The notes: generated from the letters alone by a model not told the origin. DNA of 64,000 bases from Streptomyces venezuelae (GCF_008642315.1 NZ_CP029192.1:4898001-4962000); one strand, 5' to 3'. Counted from the first letter of the stretch, positions 41,744-50,895 are shown. A program made the numbers and translations.

Positions 41744-42616
41744 ATGGGTGACCCTACGTACTCGCAGTCGGACCGGCCCGAGCCGTCCGGACCGCCCGAG
41801 CCCGTGACGCCCGCCGGGCGCGACGGCCTCGCCGCGCTGCTCGCGCGGCCCGAGCGGGCGGTCGTGGCGCTGGACTTCGACGGCACGCTCGCCCCGATCG
41901 TCGCCGACCCGGAACAGGCGCGCGCCCACCCGGACGCGGCGCCCGTGCTCGCCGCGCTCGCCCCGCGCCTGCGGTCGGCGGCCGTGGTCACGGGCCGCCC
42001 GGCGGGCGTCGCCGTGCGCTACGGCGGGTTCGCGGGCGTGCCGGGCCTGGAGCACCTCGTCGTCCTCGGGCACTACGGCGCCGAGCGCTGGGACGCCGTC
42101 ACGGGAACGGTGCGCGCCGCCGAGCCGCACCCCGGGGTCGCGGCCGTGCGCGCCGAGCTCCCCGGATTCCTGGACGCGATCGGCGCCTGGCGCGGCACGT
42201 GGATAGAGGAGAAGGGGCGGGCCGTCGCGGTGCACACGCGCCGCGCGGAGGACCCGCAGGCCGCCTTCGACGCGCTGCGGGAGCCGCTCGGCGAGCTGGC
42301 GCACCGGCACGGCCTGATCGTGGAGCCGGGCCGGCTCGTCCTCGAACTGCGCCCGCCCGGCATGGACAAGGGGGTGGCCCTCGCCGAGTACCTGCGGGAG
42401 GTCGGCGCCGAGTCCGTCCTGTACGCGGGCGACGACCTGGGCGACCTGCCCGCCTTCGGCGCCGTGGAGAAGCTCCGCTCGGACGGTGTGGCGGGACTGC
42501 TCGTGTGCAGCGGCAGTTCGGAGGTCGCGGAGCTGGCCGGCCGGGCTGATCTGGTGGTGGACGGGCCCGCGGGCGTGGTGCGGCTGCTGTCGTGGATCGG
42601 TTCCCAGCTGCACTGA
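41744..42616 (+). CDS. otsB: Trehalose-6-phosphate phosphatase
   Basis: The 290-residue HAD-family phosphatase converts trehalose-6-phosphate to trehalose. HAD motif I VALDFDGTLAPI lies at about residues 41-52, motif II is VVTGRP, and motif IV is YAGDDLGDLPAF. PGMDKGVAL supplies the motif III Lys. The partner synthase OtsA is encoded 1.6 kb away on the opposite strand. The start region is a disordered Pro-rich stretch, so an internal start is possible. Confidence 0.93.
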   Translation: MGDPTYSQSDRPEPSGPPEPVTPAGRDGLAALLARPERAVVALDFDGTLAPIVADPEQARAHPDAAPVLAALAPRLRSAAVVTGRPAGVAVRYGGFAGVPGLEHLVVLGHYGAERWDAVTGTVRAAEPHPGVAAVRAELPGFLDAIGAWRGTWIEEKGRAVAVHTRRAEDPQAAFDALREPLGELAHRHGLIVEPGRLVLELRPPGMDKGVALAEYLREVGAESVLYAGDDLGDLPAFGAVEKLRSDGVAGLLVCSGSSEVAELAGRADLVVDGPAGVVRLLSWIGSQLH

Positions 42617-42623
42617 CACGCGC

Positions 42624-44123
42624 TCACCTCGACTGGTCCGCGCCGATGTTGGGCGGGTCCGGTATCGGGTTGCCGAAGTAGTCGTGGGTGGTGCCGTCCG
42701 CCGTCGGCGTGCCCGCGCCCCGCGCCGGTGATCCGTCCTTCAGGCGTACGTCCCCGGGGGCGCGCGGCGCGCTGGAGACGAGGCGCGGATCGGCGTTGAC
42801 GGCCTTCGGGTCGCGGGGCTGCGCGGTGTTCCAGTACAGGTTGCCCTCGTACGTGCTGACGGTGTCCTTGATGGGGGAGCCCGGCCCGGTGGACGCGCCG
42901 ACGAAGACGTTGTCGCGGAAGGTGACGCCCGTCGGCCCGTTGTTGGAGACGAGGGCCGTGTCGGGGCGGTCGGTGACGACGGTGTTCCGGTAGATCAGCG
43001 TGTCCGTGGCCGCCCCGCACACCACCGAGATCACGCCGTACGGGGAGGCCGTGTTCCGGTCGTTGACGCTGATGTTGTCGTGGATCCGGTTGCCGTCGCT
43101 GACCTTGCCCTCGCCGTTGCAGACCAGCAGGAAGCCGCCTTCGTTGTCGTGGCTGTAGTTGTAGCGGTAGGTGTTGCGGACGTTGCCGCCGTCGATGTCG
43201 TACGCCATCGAGTCGCGTGTCCCGTGTCCGCCGGTCACCTCGTTGTACTGGTAGAGCGCGTCCTCGGACTCCCAGGCCCAGACGCCCGCGTTGTAGCCGC
43301 CGGAGCGCGTGTTGAAGCCGTCGACGTGGTTGTGCTCGACGCGCGCCCTGCTCGTCTCGTGGATGACGATGCCGTCGCCGCCCACGTCGTACGCCTTGTT
43401 GTGCCGGAACCGCACACCGGTCGAGAACCTGCCGGGGCCGTCCCACGTCGACATGACGCCGATGCCGGTGCGGTCGACGTGACGCACGGTGGAGTTCTCC
43501 ACGCGGACCCCGTCGAACCGGGTGGGCTTCGCGGTGCCCTGGACGACGAACAGGATGCCGCCGGAGGGGTCGGGGTCCTTGAAGTCGGCGCCGTTCACGT
43601 CGTGCACGTCCACACCGTCGACGACGAAGTGGCGGGCGGTGCCGTAGTCGGTGAGCTGGACGTAGAGGCCCGCGCGGCGCCGCGTGGTGGTGGCGGGGCC
43701 GGTGTTGGAGAGGTCCAGGTTCCGGATCTCCCACTGCTCGGTGTCGGCCAGGTGGAGGGCCGCGCGGGCGCCGCCGCCCTCGATGTGCGGCTTGCCGGCC
43801 CGCTTGCTTCCGTACGCGTCGATGCGCACGGGGGCGCCGGCCGCACCCGCACCTTTGGGAGCCAGCACCCCCGTGCAGCTCGTGCCCCGCTTGAGCAGGA
43901 GCCGGTCGCCGGGCCCGAAGGCGTGCCCGCTCGCCTTGGCCACGGTGCGCCAGGCCGTCCCGGTGGAGGTGCCGGGCGCGGAGTCGTCGCCCGCGGCGCA
44001 GTCGACGTAGTAGGTGGCGGCCTTGGCGGCCGGGCCGGCGTGGGCGGGGGCGGCGGCGGTCAGTGGGGCCGCCGCCGCTGCCAGGACCACGGCTGCCACG
44101 ATGCTCGTGCGACGCGGAGTCAT
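42624..44123 (-). CDS. Secreted right-handed beta-helix (pectate-lyase-like) protein
   Basis: The 499-residue product has a signal peptide (PRRTSIVAAVVLAAAAAPL, cleavage near AHA-GPA, residue 29). A parallel beta-helix follows, built from repeats such as IRNLDLSNTGP, VRVENSTVRHVDRTGIGV, RVEHNHVDGFN and YRYNYSHDNEGGF. The fold is shared by polysaccharide lyases and glycosidases. The catalytic residues of a defined class are not obvious, so substrate and even activity are open. It sits between otsB and otsA and is probably independent of them. Confidence 0.85.
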   Translation of the reverse strand: MTPRRTSIVAAVVLAAAAAPLTAAAPAHAGPAAKAATYYVDCAAGDDSAPGTSTGTAWRTVAKASGHAFGPGDRLLLKRGTSCTGVLAPKGAGAAGAPVRIDAYGSKRAGKPHIEGGGARAALHLADTEQWEIRNLDLSNTGPATTTRRRAGLYVQLTDYGTARHFVVDGVDVHDVNGADFKDPDPSGGILFVVQGTAKPTRFDGVRVENSTVRHVDRTGIGVMSTWDGPGRFSTGVRFRHNKAYDVGGDGIVIHETSRARVEHNHVDGFNTRSGGYNAGVWAWESEDALYQYNEVTGGHGTRDSMAYDIDGGNVRNTYRYNYSHDNEGGFLLVCNGEGKVSDGNRIHDNISVNDRNTASPYGVISVVCGAATDTLIYRNTVVTDRPDTALVSNNGPTGVTFRDNVFVGASTGPGSPIKDTVSTYEGNLYWNTAQPRDPKAVNADPRLVSSAPRAPGDVRLKDGSPARGAGTPTADGTTHDYFGNPIPDPPNIGADQSR

Positions 44124-44218
44124 GCCGTGGACCGTAGTGACGGGCCCCGCGCCGGGCCCATGGACAAACGGAAGGGGTGCTTGGACTGCCCGCCGTCAGC
44201 CGGTGGAACCGCCCGCCG

Positions 44219-45625
44219 TCAGCCCGTGAGCGCCCGCAGCTGGTCCAGGAACCACTGCGCGGGCGGCAGCGCGGTCGCCGCCGCCGCGAGGCGCTTGGTG
44301 CGTTCGGCGCGCTCGTCCCACGGCATGAGCAGCGCCGTGTGCAGCGCGTCCGCCGTGGCCGTCACGTCGTACGGGTTCACGGAGAGCGCGTCCTCGCCGA
44401 GCTCCTCGTGGGCGCCCGCCTCCCGCGAGAGGACCAGCGCGCACCCGTCGTCGGAGACCACGGGGACCTCCTTGGCGACGAGGTTCATGCCGTCGCGGAT
44501 GGGGTTGACCAGGGCCACGTCCGCCATGCGGTAGGCGGCGAGCGAGCGCGCGAAGTCGTCCTTGACGTGCAGGACCACCGGGGTCCAGCCGTCCGTCCCG
44601 TACGTCGAGTTGATCTCCGCGGCGAGACGGGAGACCTCCTCCGTGTAGTCGCGGTAGACCGCCAGGTCCTGCCGGGAGGGATAGGCGAACGCGACGTGCA
44701 CGACGCGCTCGCGCCACTCGGGGCGGGTCTCCAGGAGTTCCCGGTAGGCCAGCAGGCCGCGCACGATGTTCTTGGACAGCTCGGTGCGGTCCACCCGCAC
44801 GATCAGCTTGCGGGCCTCGCCGTCCTGTTCGCCCGTCTGCTCCCGCAGCGCCCGCATCCGCTCCTCGACGTCGTCCCGCCGCGACCGCTCCCGCAGGAAG
44901 TCCGCGTCGGCGCCGAGCCCGTGCACCCCGATGCGGGTGCCCGACGTGCCGCCCACGACCCGCACGCAGCAGTCGGTGAACGCGTCGGCCCACCGCCCGG
45001 TGAGGAAGCCGAGCCGGTCCGCGCCGAGCATGCCGCGCAGCACCTGCTCGGCGACGTCGTCCGGCAGCATCCGGAAGTAGTCGGCGGGCGCCCACGGGGT
45101 GTGCGAGAAGTGGCCGATGCGCAGGTCGTCGCGGAGCTCGCGCAGCATGCCGGGCACCAGCGTCAGGTGGTAGTCCTGCACCAGGACGGCCGCCCCCGGC
45201 GCCGCCTCCCGGGCCAGCGCCTCGGCGAACGCCCGGTTGTACGTCTCGTACGCCGCCCACTGTGCGCGGAACTCCGGCCCGAAGGCCGGTTCCAGGGGCG
45301 TCTGGTAGAGCATGTGGTGGACGAACCACAGCACCGAGTTCGCGATGCCGTTGTACGCGTCGGCGTGGACGCGCGCGTCGATGTCGAGCATCCGCACGCC
45401 GGGCTCCCCGACGCCGCGCCGCACGGCCTCGCGGTCGCCCTCGTTGAGCGCCGCGCACACCCACAGGGCGTCGGCCTCGTCGCCGATCGCGCTGAGTCCC
45501 GAGACGAGCCCGCCGCCGCCGCGCTTCGCGGTCAGCTCACCGTCCTCTCCGACGGTGTAGGAGACGGGGCCGCGGTTGGACGCGACGAGGACCTGCGCTG
45601 CTGACGGTGCGGACTCGGAGACCAT
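44219..45625 (-). CDS. otsA: Trehalose-6-phosphate synthase (GT20)
   Basis: The 468-residue glycosyltransferase joins UDP-glucose or another NDP-glucose to glucose-6-phosphate. It shows VASNRGPVSY near residue 14 and RGGGGLVSGL, then VQDYHLTLVPGMLRE, GHFSHTPWAP with the catalytic-site His, and the sugar-nucleotide loop IRDGMNLVAKE. This is a single-domain OtsA without a fused phosphatase. Start at the ATG at 45625. With OtsB nearby it makes the compatible solute trehalose. Other trehalose routes may exist elsewhere in the genome. Confidence 0.94.
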   Translation of the reverse strand: MVSESAPSAAQVLVASNRGPVSYTVGEDGELTAKRGGGGLVSGLSAIGDEADALWVCAALNEGDREAVRRGVGEPGVRMLDIDARVHADAYNGIANSVLWFVHHMLYQTPLEPAFGPEFRAQWAAYETYNRAFAEALAREAAPGAAVLVQDYHLTLVPGMLRELRDDLRIGHFSHTPWAPADYFRMLPDDVAEQVLRGMLGADRLGFLTGRWADAFTDCCVRVVGGTSGTRIGVHGLGADADFLRERSRRDDVEERMRALREQTGEQDGEARKLIVRVDRTELSKNIVRGLLAYRELLETRPEWRERVVHVAFAYPSRQDLAVYRDYTEEVSRLAAEINSTYGTDGWTPVVLHVKDDFARSLAAYRMADVALVNPIRDGMNLVAKEVPVVSDDGCALVLSREAGAHEELGEDALSVNPYDVTATADALHTALLMPWDERAERTKRLAAAATALPPAQWFLDQLRALTG

Positions 45626-45663
45626 GTGGCAAAACGTAGCCCGTCCCGTAAACCCTCAAACGT

Positions 45664-45703
45664 ACGGCGGCCGGACTCCCCGGGAAGGGAATCCGGCCGC
45701 CGT
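45664..45703 (-). terminator. Hairpin terminator after the LAxTG protein gene
   Basis: A 12-bp perfect outer stem (45664-45675 with 45692-45703), extended inside by four more pairs after one mismatch, sits between the sortase-substrate gene and otsA. Confidence 0.82.
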
Positions 45704-45723
45704 GTGCCGCTGTGTCCTGTGGG

Positions 45724-47832
45724 TCAGTCGCGGCGCTTGCGTGCGGCGACGATCACGAGCACGCCGAGTCCGCAGAGCGCGGCCGCGGCCCCGCCGTAGA
45801 GCAGGGTCCTGGAGCTTCCCGTGTCGGCGAGCTCGTCACTCGCGGAGTGCCGCTCCTCGCCGGACTCGCGGGGTCCTGACCGCTGCCCGGGGTGGCCCTG
45901 GGCGGGTGCGGGCCTGCCCTGCACGCGCGTGGCGCGGATCGCCGAGGTGCAGGGGTCGTCGCCGCCGCGCCGGGTCTTGGCGCAGTTGCTGCCGGGCGCC
46001 GTCACGGTGATGACGGTGACCTTGCCGGGGGTGCAGGACACCTTGACCTTCTGTGTGACGGTGACCTTGCCCTTGGCGGGGACGGTGCCCTGCCACACGT
46101 ACCGGGAGCCCTTCTCGGTGACCTTCCCGGAGCTCGCGACGGGCCGGCCGCCGGGCCGTACGGGCCAGGACGCGGTGGCGCCGACGCGCGGGTGGCGCGA
46201 CGGGTTCCTCACGGTGATCGTGTTGGTGGTCGAGCCGCAGGCCTGGACGGTGCGGCGGGCGGGGGAGCTGACGACCGTGACCGGGGGCCGCGGGATGTCG
46301 AGGACGGGGTCCGCCGCGCATCGGGGGTCGGTGCTGCCCTTGTCGCAGTTGGAGCGCGGGGTCTCCACGTCGACGTCGTTGAGCAGCTTGCCGTCGCCGC
46401 GGACCGGGTCCTTGACGGTGACCGAGTACGTGACGGTCGCGGTCTCGCCGGGGCCGATGTCCCCGACGTAACCGAGCTTCGGTCTCGTGTACGAGACGGA
46501 GCCGGTGGTCGCCTTCGCGTCCTCGTTGTACGTCGCGTCGTCGAGGTTGCCGCTCAGGTCGTCGCTGAACCGGGCACCGGGGTACGGCAGTTGGCTGATG
46601 TTCTTCGCCTTGACCGTGTAGGTCAGCTTGCCGCCGGGCTTCACCTTCGTGGGCGACGCGGTCTTGGTGACCCGCAGGTCGGGCACCGGCACGGAGAGCG
46701 CGAGCTGGGAGGGGACGTACACGTCGCCGGTGCTGGTGAACGTCAGCTTCGCCGACCGCGCGCCGACGGGGATCGCGCCGTCCGGCACCTCGAAGGCCTT
46801 GGCGTCGATGCTCAGGTTGTTGCGGTACTTGGGCTTGACCGCGCCGTCGTCCTCGCTGACGAAGAAGTTGTCGGTCTTGCCGGTGTGCGGCTCGGTGACC
46901 GGCTTCCCGTCGACGAGGAACCGGTCGCCCTTGGTGTTCCAGTCGCCCTCGAACGCGGTGGTGCTGGCGTGGATGTCACCGGCGGTGCGGTAGAAGCCGT
47001 CGACGGGGACGGTGGTGGAGCCGTTCGGGGCCGCGGCGCGGGACTTGGTGGAGCGCTGGATGACGTGGCCGCCCCAGACGTAGACGTTGCGGCGGTCCGG
47101 CGCGTACTGCTCGTCGGGCCCGTCGTACTTGTAGACGACGGTCAGCGACCAGCCGCCGACGCAGCCCTGTCCCGACGGCGCCCACACGTTGCCGACGGCG
47201 ACCTCGACGGGGCTGCCGGTGGGCGCGCCCTGGAAGGCGTCGGTGACGTCGGCCTCGGCGGTGTAGTAGTGCGGGCCCTGCGTCGCGTCGGGGGAGCGCA
47301 CGGCGTTCTCGACGTGCACCGTGGACTGGGCGCCGCCGCCGACGCGGATGACGGGGCTCGTGGTGAGCGGGTCGCCGGGCGCGGGGTCGACGGGCTTGTT
47401 GCCCTCGCGGTTGAGGTCGCAGATGTCGCGCACGGTGCGGCCGAAGCGGTGCGTGCCCGCGTTGCCGCCCCAGAACAGGCGCGCGTAGTCGACCCGGGCG
47501 CCCGGCGGGATCGTCACCTGTCCGGTGCTGGAGTCGAAGGTGCCGGTCAGCCCGGCGGTGTCGATCCGGCGCTCGACGAAGTTGTTGTTGTTCTTCGTGC
47601 CCTTGGCCTGCTGGGTCTCCTTGCAGGAGGCGGCGGTGGCGGCCGGGCTCGTCGGGCAGTCCAGGACCGTGTTGCCGATGGTCTTGAAGTCGCCGTACAG
47701 CGATTCGTCGTAGCGCTTGGCGAAGGGTTCGACGACCTCCGCGGCGGCGGGCGCCGCGGTCGCGGTGAGGACCCCGGCGGCGGCGGTGGCGGTGGCGAGC
47801 GTCAGTGCGCCCGCCCGCCGCATGACTCTCAT
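45724..47832 (-). CDS. Sortase-anchored surface protein with DUF11 domain (LAxTG)
   Basis: The product of about 702 residues has a signal peptide ending in AAPAAAEV near residue 31. A large N-terminal beta-rich region with several Cys follows, then a DUF11 domain (DLRVTKTASPTKVKPGGKLT, then PGETATVTYSVTVKD) and a second, divergent beta module. It ends in a wall signal: LADTG, a hydrophobic segment (LLYGGAAAALCGLGVLVIV) and AARKRRD. LAxTG is the motif used by Streptomyces class E sortases, as in the long chaplins, so it is probably linked to peptidoglycan and displayed outside. The start is an ATG at 47832, or another 9 bp later. Confidence 0.85.
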   Translation of the reverse strand: MRVMRRAGALTLATATAAAGVLTATAAPAAAEVVEPFAKRYDESLYGDFKTIGNTVLDCPTSPAATAASCKETQQAKGTKNNNNFVERRIDTAGLTGTFDSSTGQVTIPPGARVDYARLFWGGNAGTHRFGRTVRDICDLNREGNKPVDPAPGDPLTTSPVIRVGGGAQSTVHVENAVRSPDATQGPHYYTAEADVTDAFQGAPTGSPVEVAVGNVWAPSGQGCVGGWSLTVVYKYDGPDEQYAPDRRNVYVWGGHVIQRSTKSRAAAPNGSTTVPVDGFYRTAGDIHASTTAFEGDWNTKGDRFLVDGKPVTEPHTGKTDNFFVSEDDGAVKPKYRNNLSIDAKAFEVPDGAIPVGARSAKLTFTSTGDVYVPSQLALSVPVPDLRVTKTASPTKVKPGGKLTYTVKAKNISQLPYPGARFSDDLSGNLDDATYNEDAKATTGSVSYTRPKLGYVGDIGPGETATVTYSVTVKDPVRGDGKLLNDVDVETPRSNCDKGSTDPRCAADPVLDIPRPPVTVVSSPARRTVQACGSTTNTITVRNPSRHPRVGATASWPVRPGGRPVASSGKVTEKGSRYVWQGTVPAKGKVTVTQKVKVSCTPGKVTVITVTAPGSNCAKTRRGGDDPCTSAIRATRVQGRPAPAQGHPGQRSGPRESGEERHSASDELADTGSSRTLLYGGAAAALCGLGVLVIVAARKRRD

Positions 47833-47903
47833 GGCATCTCTTGCCCACGCATATCTGACCCACATAAAAGGGCAATGTAGGCAAAGCGCATGATATTCGT
47901 CGG

Positions 47904-48848
47904 TTACGCCACGCGACGGTGCGCATACTCGGAGATATCAGCCATCGGCGGCCGCTCCTCCGTGTCCACCGGATGCGTCCTCGGCTCGAACCCGTGCTCA
48001 CCGCGGACGAACTGCGTGAGCTCGGGGCGTACGAGATGACCACGCGCGAGCCGCACCTGCGCCGTCCGGTAGATCGCCGCCGCCATCCGCCCGAGCGCCT
48101 GCCCGTCCTGGTGCCGGTGCCTGCGCACCCCCACGTCGACCTGCGCCAGCGCGTCCAGGCCCACCGTGTGCAGCGCGTCGACGAGCAGGCCCAGCTCCAC
48201 GCCGTACCCCACGGGGAACGGCAGCCGTTCGAGGAGCGACCTGCGGGCCGCGTACTCGCCGCCCAGCGGCTGCACGAACCCGGCCAGCCGCGGCCAGTGC
48301 ATGTTCAGGAGCGGCCGCGCCATCAGCTCCGTCACCCGGCCGCCCTGCCCGTCCGCCCCCGCCAGCGGGCGGTCGTACATCGCCTTGACGAACGCCACGT
48401 CCGGGTCGGTCAGCAGCGGGCCGACTATCCCGGAGACGAAGTCCGCCGAGAACTCCTTCAGGTCCGCGTCGACGAACGCCACGATGTCGCCGCTCGTCGC
48501 GAGCAGCGAACGCCACAGCACCTCGCCCTTGCCCGCGACGGCCGGCAGACGCGGCAGGATCGCGTCGCGGTGGACGACCTTGGCGCCCGCGGCGGCGGCG
48601 ACCTCCGCCGTACGGTCCGTGGAGCCGGAGTCGACCACCAGGAGCTCGTCGACCAGCGGGACCCTCTCCATCAGCTCGCGGCGGATCTCGGCGACGATCT
48701 CGCCGACCGTCCCCTCCTCGTCGAGCGCGGGCAGCACGACGCTCACCGACGTGCCACCCGCCCGTTTGGCGGCGGCGAGGCGGTCCGGCGGGCGGTCGGC
48801 GACGGACCAGGAACGCCTGCTCAGCCAGTGCTCGACCTCTTCCAGCAC
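47904..48848 (-). CDS. gpgS: Glucosyl-3-phosphoglycerate synthase (GpgS)
   Basis: The 314-residue glycosyltransferase matches GpgS, which makes glucosyl-3-phosphoglycerate from a nucleotide-glucose and 3-phosphoglycerate. VSVVLPALDEEGTVGEIV lies at about residues 35-52, and DELLVVDSGSTDRT and IVAFVDADLKEF, with the metal-binding DxD, follow. Later AFVKAMYDRP, FVQPLGGEYAARRSLLE and GYGVELGLLVDA are diagnostic of the family. Products are glucosylglycerate or, in mycobacteria, methylglucose polysaccharides. The GTG start has AGGA 8 nt upstream. Its placement by the trehalose genes fits stress-solute metabolism. Confidence 0.9.
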   Translation of the reverse strand: MLEEVEHWLSRRSWSVADRPPDRLAAAKRAGGTSVSVVLPALDEEGTVGEIVAEIRRELMERVPLVDELLVVDSGSTDRTAEVAAAAGAKVVHRDAILPRLPAVAGKGEVLWRSLLATSGDIVAFVDADLKEFSADFVSGIVGPLLTDPDVAFVKAMYDRPLAGADGQGGRVTELMARPLLNMHWPRLAGFVQPLGGEYAARRSLLERLPFPVGYGVELGLLVDALHTVGLDALAQVDVGVRRHRHQDGQALGRMAAAIYRTAQVRLARGHLVRPELTQFVRGEHGFEPRTHPVDTEERPPMADISEYAHRRVA

Positions 48849-49019
48849 GGTCGTGGTCCTCCCATATGTGATCCATCTCGCGGTTCGGACGACTATCTCA
48901 AGGGTCCGGGGCTTCGGTTACAGTCTTGAACAACGCCGGTGGCCATCGCATGTCGGGGTCACCACCGCGTTCTCGGGCGAGATCCGAGATCCACAACTGA
49001 AACCCACAATCGAATACCG

Positions 49020-49163
49020 CTCATCCAGAGGGGCAGAGGGATACGGCCCGTTGAAGCCCCGGCAACCACCCAGTCGGTCTCGCGCAGTCAAGCGCAGCGA
49101 GGCTCCCGGCTAGCGAAGGTGCCAATTCCGTCTCGCGGCGAGATGCGTCGCGAGGAAGATGAG
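49020..49163 (+). ncRNA. SAM-I riboswitch (S box) upstream of thrC
   Basis: The aptamer shows the S-box core: AGAGGGGCAGAGGGA near 49027, GGCCCGTTGAAGCCCCGGC and AACC after it, and GGTGCCAATTCC near 49120. P1 pairs CTCATC (49020-49025) with GATGAG (49158-49163). A P4 hairpin lies at 49132-49154 (9 bp, one G-T). No terminator lies between P1 and the coding region. The 3' strand of P1 overlaps GAGGAG, so control is probably at translation. Confidence 0.9.
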
Positions 49164-49182
49164 GAGAAAGGGCCTCGCCTCC

Positions 49183-50478
49183 ATGGCTGTGCAGACTGTC
49201 GCCACCGAAAGCACCACCTCTTCCGTAGACCTCGGGCCCGCCTCCGGCCTCTCGTGCCGTGAGTGCGGCACCAAGTTCCCGCTCGGCCCGATCTTCGCCT
49301 GCGCCGAGTGTTTCGGCCCCCTCGAAGTCGCGTACGACCTGCCGCTCGGTGACCCGGAAGCCCTCCGCAAGCAGATCGAGGCAGGCCCCGCCAACATCTG
49401 GCGCTACGCCCCGCTCCTGCCCGTCCCCGCCGACGTGGCCGACAAGCCGAACCTGAACCCCGGCTGGACCAAGCTCGTCAAGGCCGACAACCTCGCCAGG
49501 GAAATCGGCGTCCAACAGGGCAAGTTGTTCGTCAAGGACGACTCCGGCAACCCCACGCACTCCTTCAAGGACCGCGTCGTCGCGCAGGCCCTCGAAGCGG
49601 CCCGCGCCTTCGGCTTCACCACGCTGTCCTGCTCCTCCACGGGCAACCTCGCGGGCGCGGTGGGCGCCGCCGCGGCCCGCGCCGGCTTCCGGTCCTGCGT
49701 GTTCATCCCGCACGACCTGGAGCAGGGCAAGGTCGTCATGGCCGCGGTCTACGGCGGCGAGCTCGTCGGCATCGAGGGCAACTACGACGACGTGAACCGC
49801 TTCTGCTCGGAGCTCATCGGCGACCCGCTGGGCGAGGGCTGGGGCTTCGTCAACGTCAACCTGCGGCCGTACTACGGCGAGGGCTCCAAGACCCTCGCGT
49901 ACGAGATCTGCGAGCAGCTCGGCTGGGAGCTGCCCGACCAGCTGGTCATCCCGATCGCGTCCGGCTCGCAGCTCACGAAGATCGACAAGGGGCTCAAGGA
50001 GCTCATCGCGCTCGGCCTCGTCGAGGACAAGCCGTACAAGATCTTCGGTGCGCAGGCGGAAGGGTGCTCGCCCGTGTCGGCGGCGTTCAAGGCGGGCCAC
50101 GACGTCGTCCGCCCGCAGAAGCCGAACACGATCGCCAAGTCGCTGGCGATCGGCAACCCGGCCGACGGGCCGTACGTGCTGGACATCGCGCGGCGGACGG
50201 GCGGTGCGGTGGAGGACGTGAACGACGAGCAGGTCGTCGACGCGATCAAGATCCTGGCCCGCACGGAAGGGATCTTCGCGGAGACCGCGGGCGGGGTGAC
50301 GGTGGGCGTCACGAAGAAGCTGGTCGAGGCGGGGCTCATCGATCCTTCGCTGACCACGGTGGTCCTCAACACGGGTGACGGCCTCAAGACGCTTGACGCC
50401 GTCGCCGAGACGTCGCAGGCCACGGCGACGATCAAGCCGAGCCTCGAGGCGTTTCGCTCCGCGGGGCTCGCCGGTTAG
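49183..50478 (+). CDS. thrC: Threonine synthase
   Basis: The 431-residue PLP enzyme converts O-phosphohomoserine to threonine. The PLP lysine lies in NPTHSFKDRVV near residue 128. The phosphate-binding loop SSTGNLAGAVGAAAARAG follows, and a late TGDGLKT completes the fold. An N-terminal zinc-ribbon-like pair of CxxC motifs (CREC, CAEC) is present. It begins at the ATG at 49183, though an in-frame ATG 24 bp upstream lies inside riboswitch P1. SAM control of this gene is unusual, since the threonine branch competes with methionine for homoserine derivatives. Confidence 0.94.
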   Translation: MAVQTVATESTTSSVDLGPASGLSCRECGTKFPLGPIFACAECFGPLEVAYDLPLGDPEALRKQIEAGPANIWRYAPLLPVPADVADKPNLNPGWTKLVKADNLAREIGVQQGKLFVKDDSGNPTHSFKDRVVAQALEAARAFGFTTLSCSSTGNLAGAVGAAAARAGFRSCVFIPHDLEQGKVVMAAVYGGELVGIEGNYDDVNRFCSELIGDPLGEGWGFVNVNLRPYYGEGSKTLAYEICEQLGWELPDQLVIPIASGSQLTKIDKGLKELIALGLVEDKPYKIFGAQAEGCSPVSAAFKAGHDVVRPQKPNTIAKSLAIGNPADGPYVLDIARRTGGAVEDVNDEQVVDAIKILARTEGIFAETAGGVTVGVTKKLVEAGLIDPSLTTVVLNTGDGLKTLDAVAETSQATATIKPSLEAFRSAGLAG

Positions 50479-50592
50479 TCGCCGTAGGGCCTCGTGTCCG
50501 CTGCCGGCCGCGGGCCGTGGTCCGTCCTCGCGCAGTTCCCCGCGCCCCTCACGGGGCGCCGTCGCCCCCCTCCTACCCCCTGAGGTGAACCC

Positions 50593-50868
50593 ATGAGCGT
50601 CAACGTCCGGATCCCCACCATTCTTCGCACCTACACCGGCGGCAAGGCCGAGGTCGCCGCCGAGGGGGCGAACCTCGGGGAGGTCATCGCCGACCTGGAG
50701 AAGAACCACACCGGTATCGCCGCCCGCGTCCTGGACGACCAGGGCAAGCTGCGCCGTTTCGTCAACGTGTACGTGAACGACGACGACGTCCGGTTTGAGC
50801 AAGGTCTCGAGACGGCCACTCCGGACGGCGCGGGCGTCTCGATCATTCCCGCCGTCGCCGGCGGCTGA
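50593..50868 (+). CDS. MoaD/ThiS-family sulfur carrier protein (CysO-like)
   Basis: The 91-residue ubiquitin-fold protein ends in the diglycine of AVAGG, which is activated as a thiocarboxylate. The start VNVRIPTILRTYTGGKAEV, the middle RFVNVYVNDDDVRF and the end VSIIPAVAGG are close to mycobacterial CysO, the sulfur donor for CysM-type cysteine synthesis. Some Streptomyces copies are named MoaD. It follows thrC by 114 bp and ends in a strong terminator hairpin. Confidence 0.88.
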   Translation: MSVNVRIPTILRTYTGGKAEVAAEGANLGEVIADLEKNHTGIAARVLDDQGKLRRFVNVYVNDDDVRFEQGLETATPDGAGVSIIPAVAGG

Positions 50869-50895
50869 TCTTTTCGCAAGCACCCTGCGTTATCT

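Noticed and set aside
49132..49154. Hairpin just before thrC read as an intrinsic terminator of the riboswitch
   Set aside because: Its position fits the P4 helix of the SAM-I aptamer, and there is no T-tract after it.
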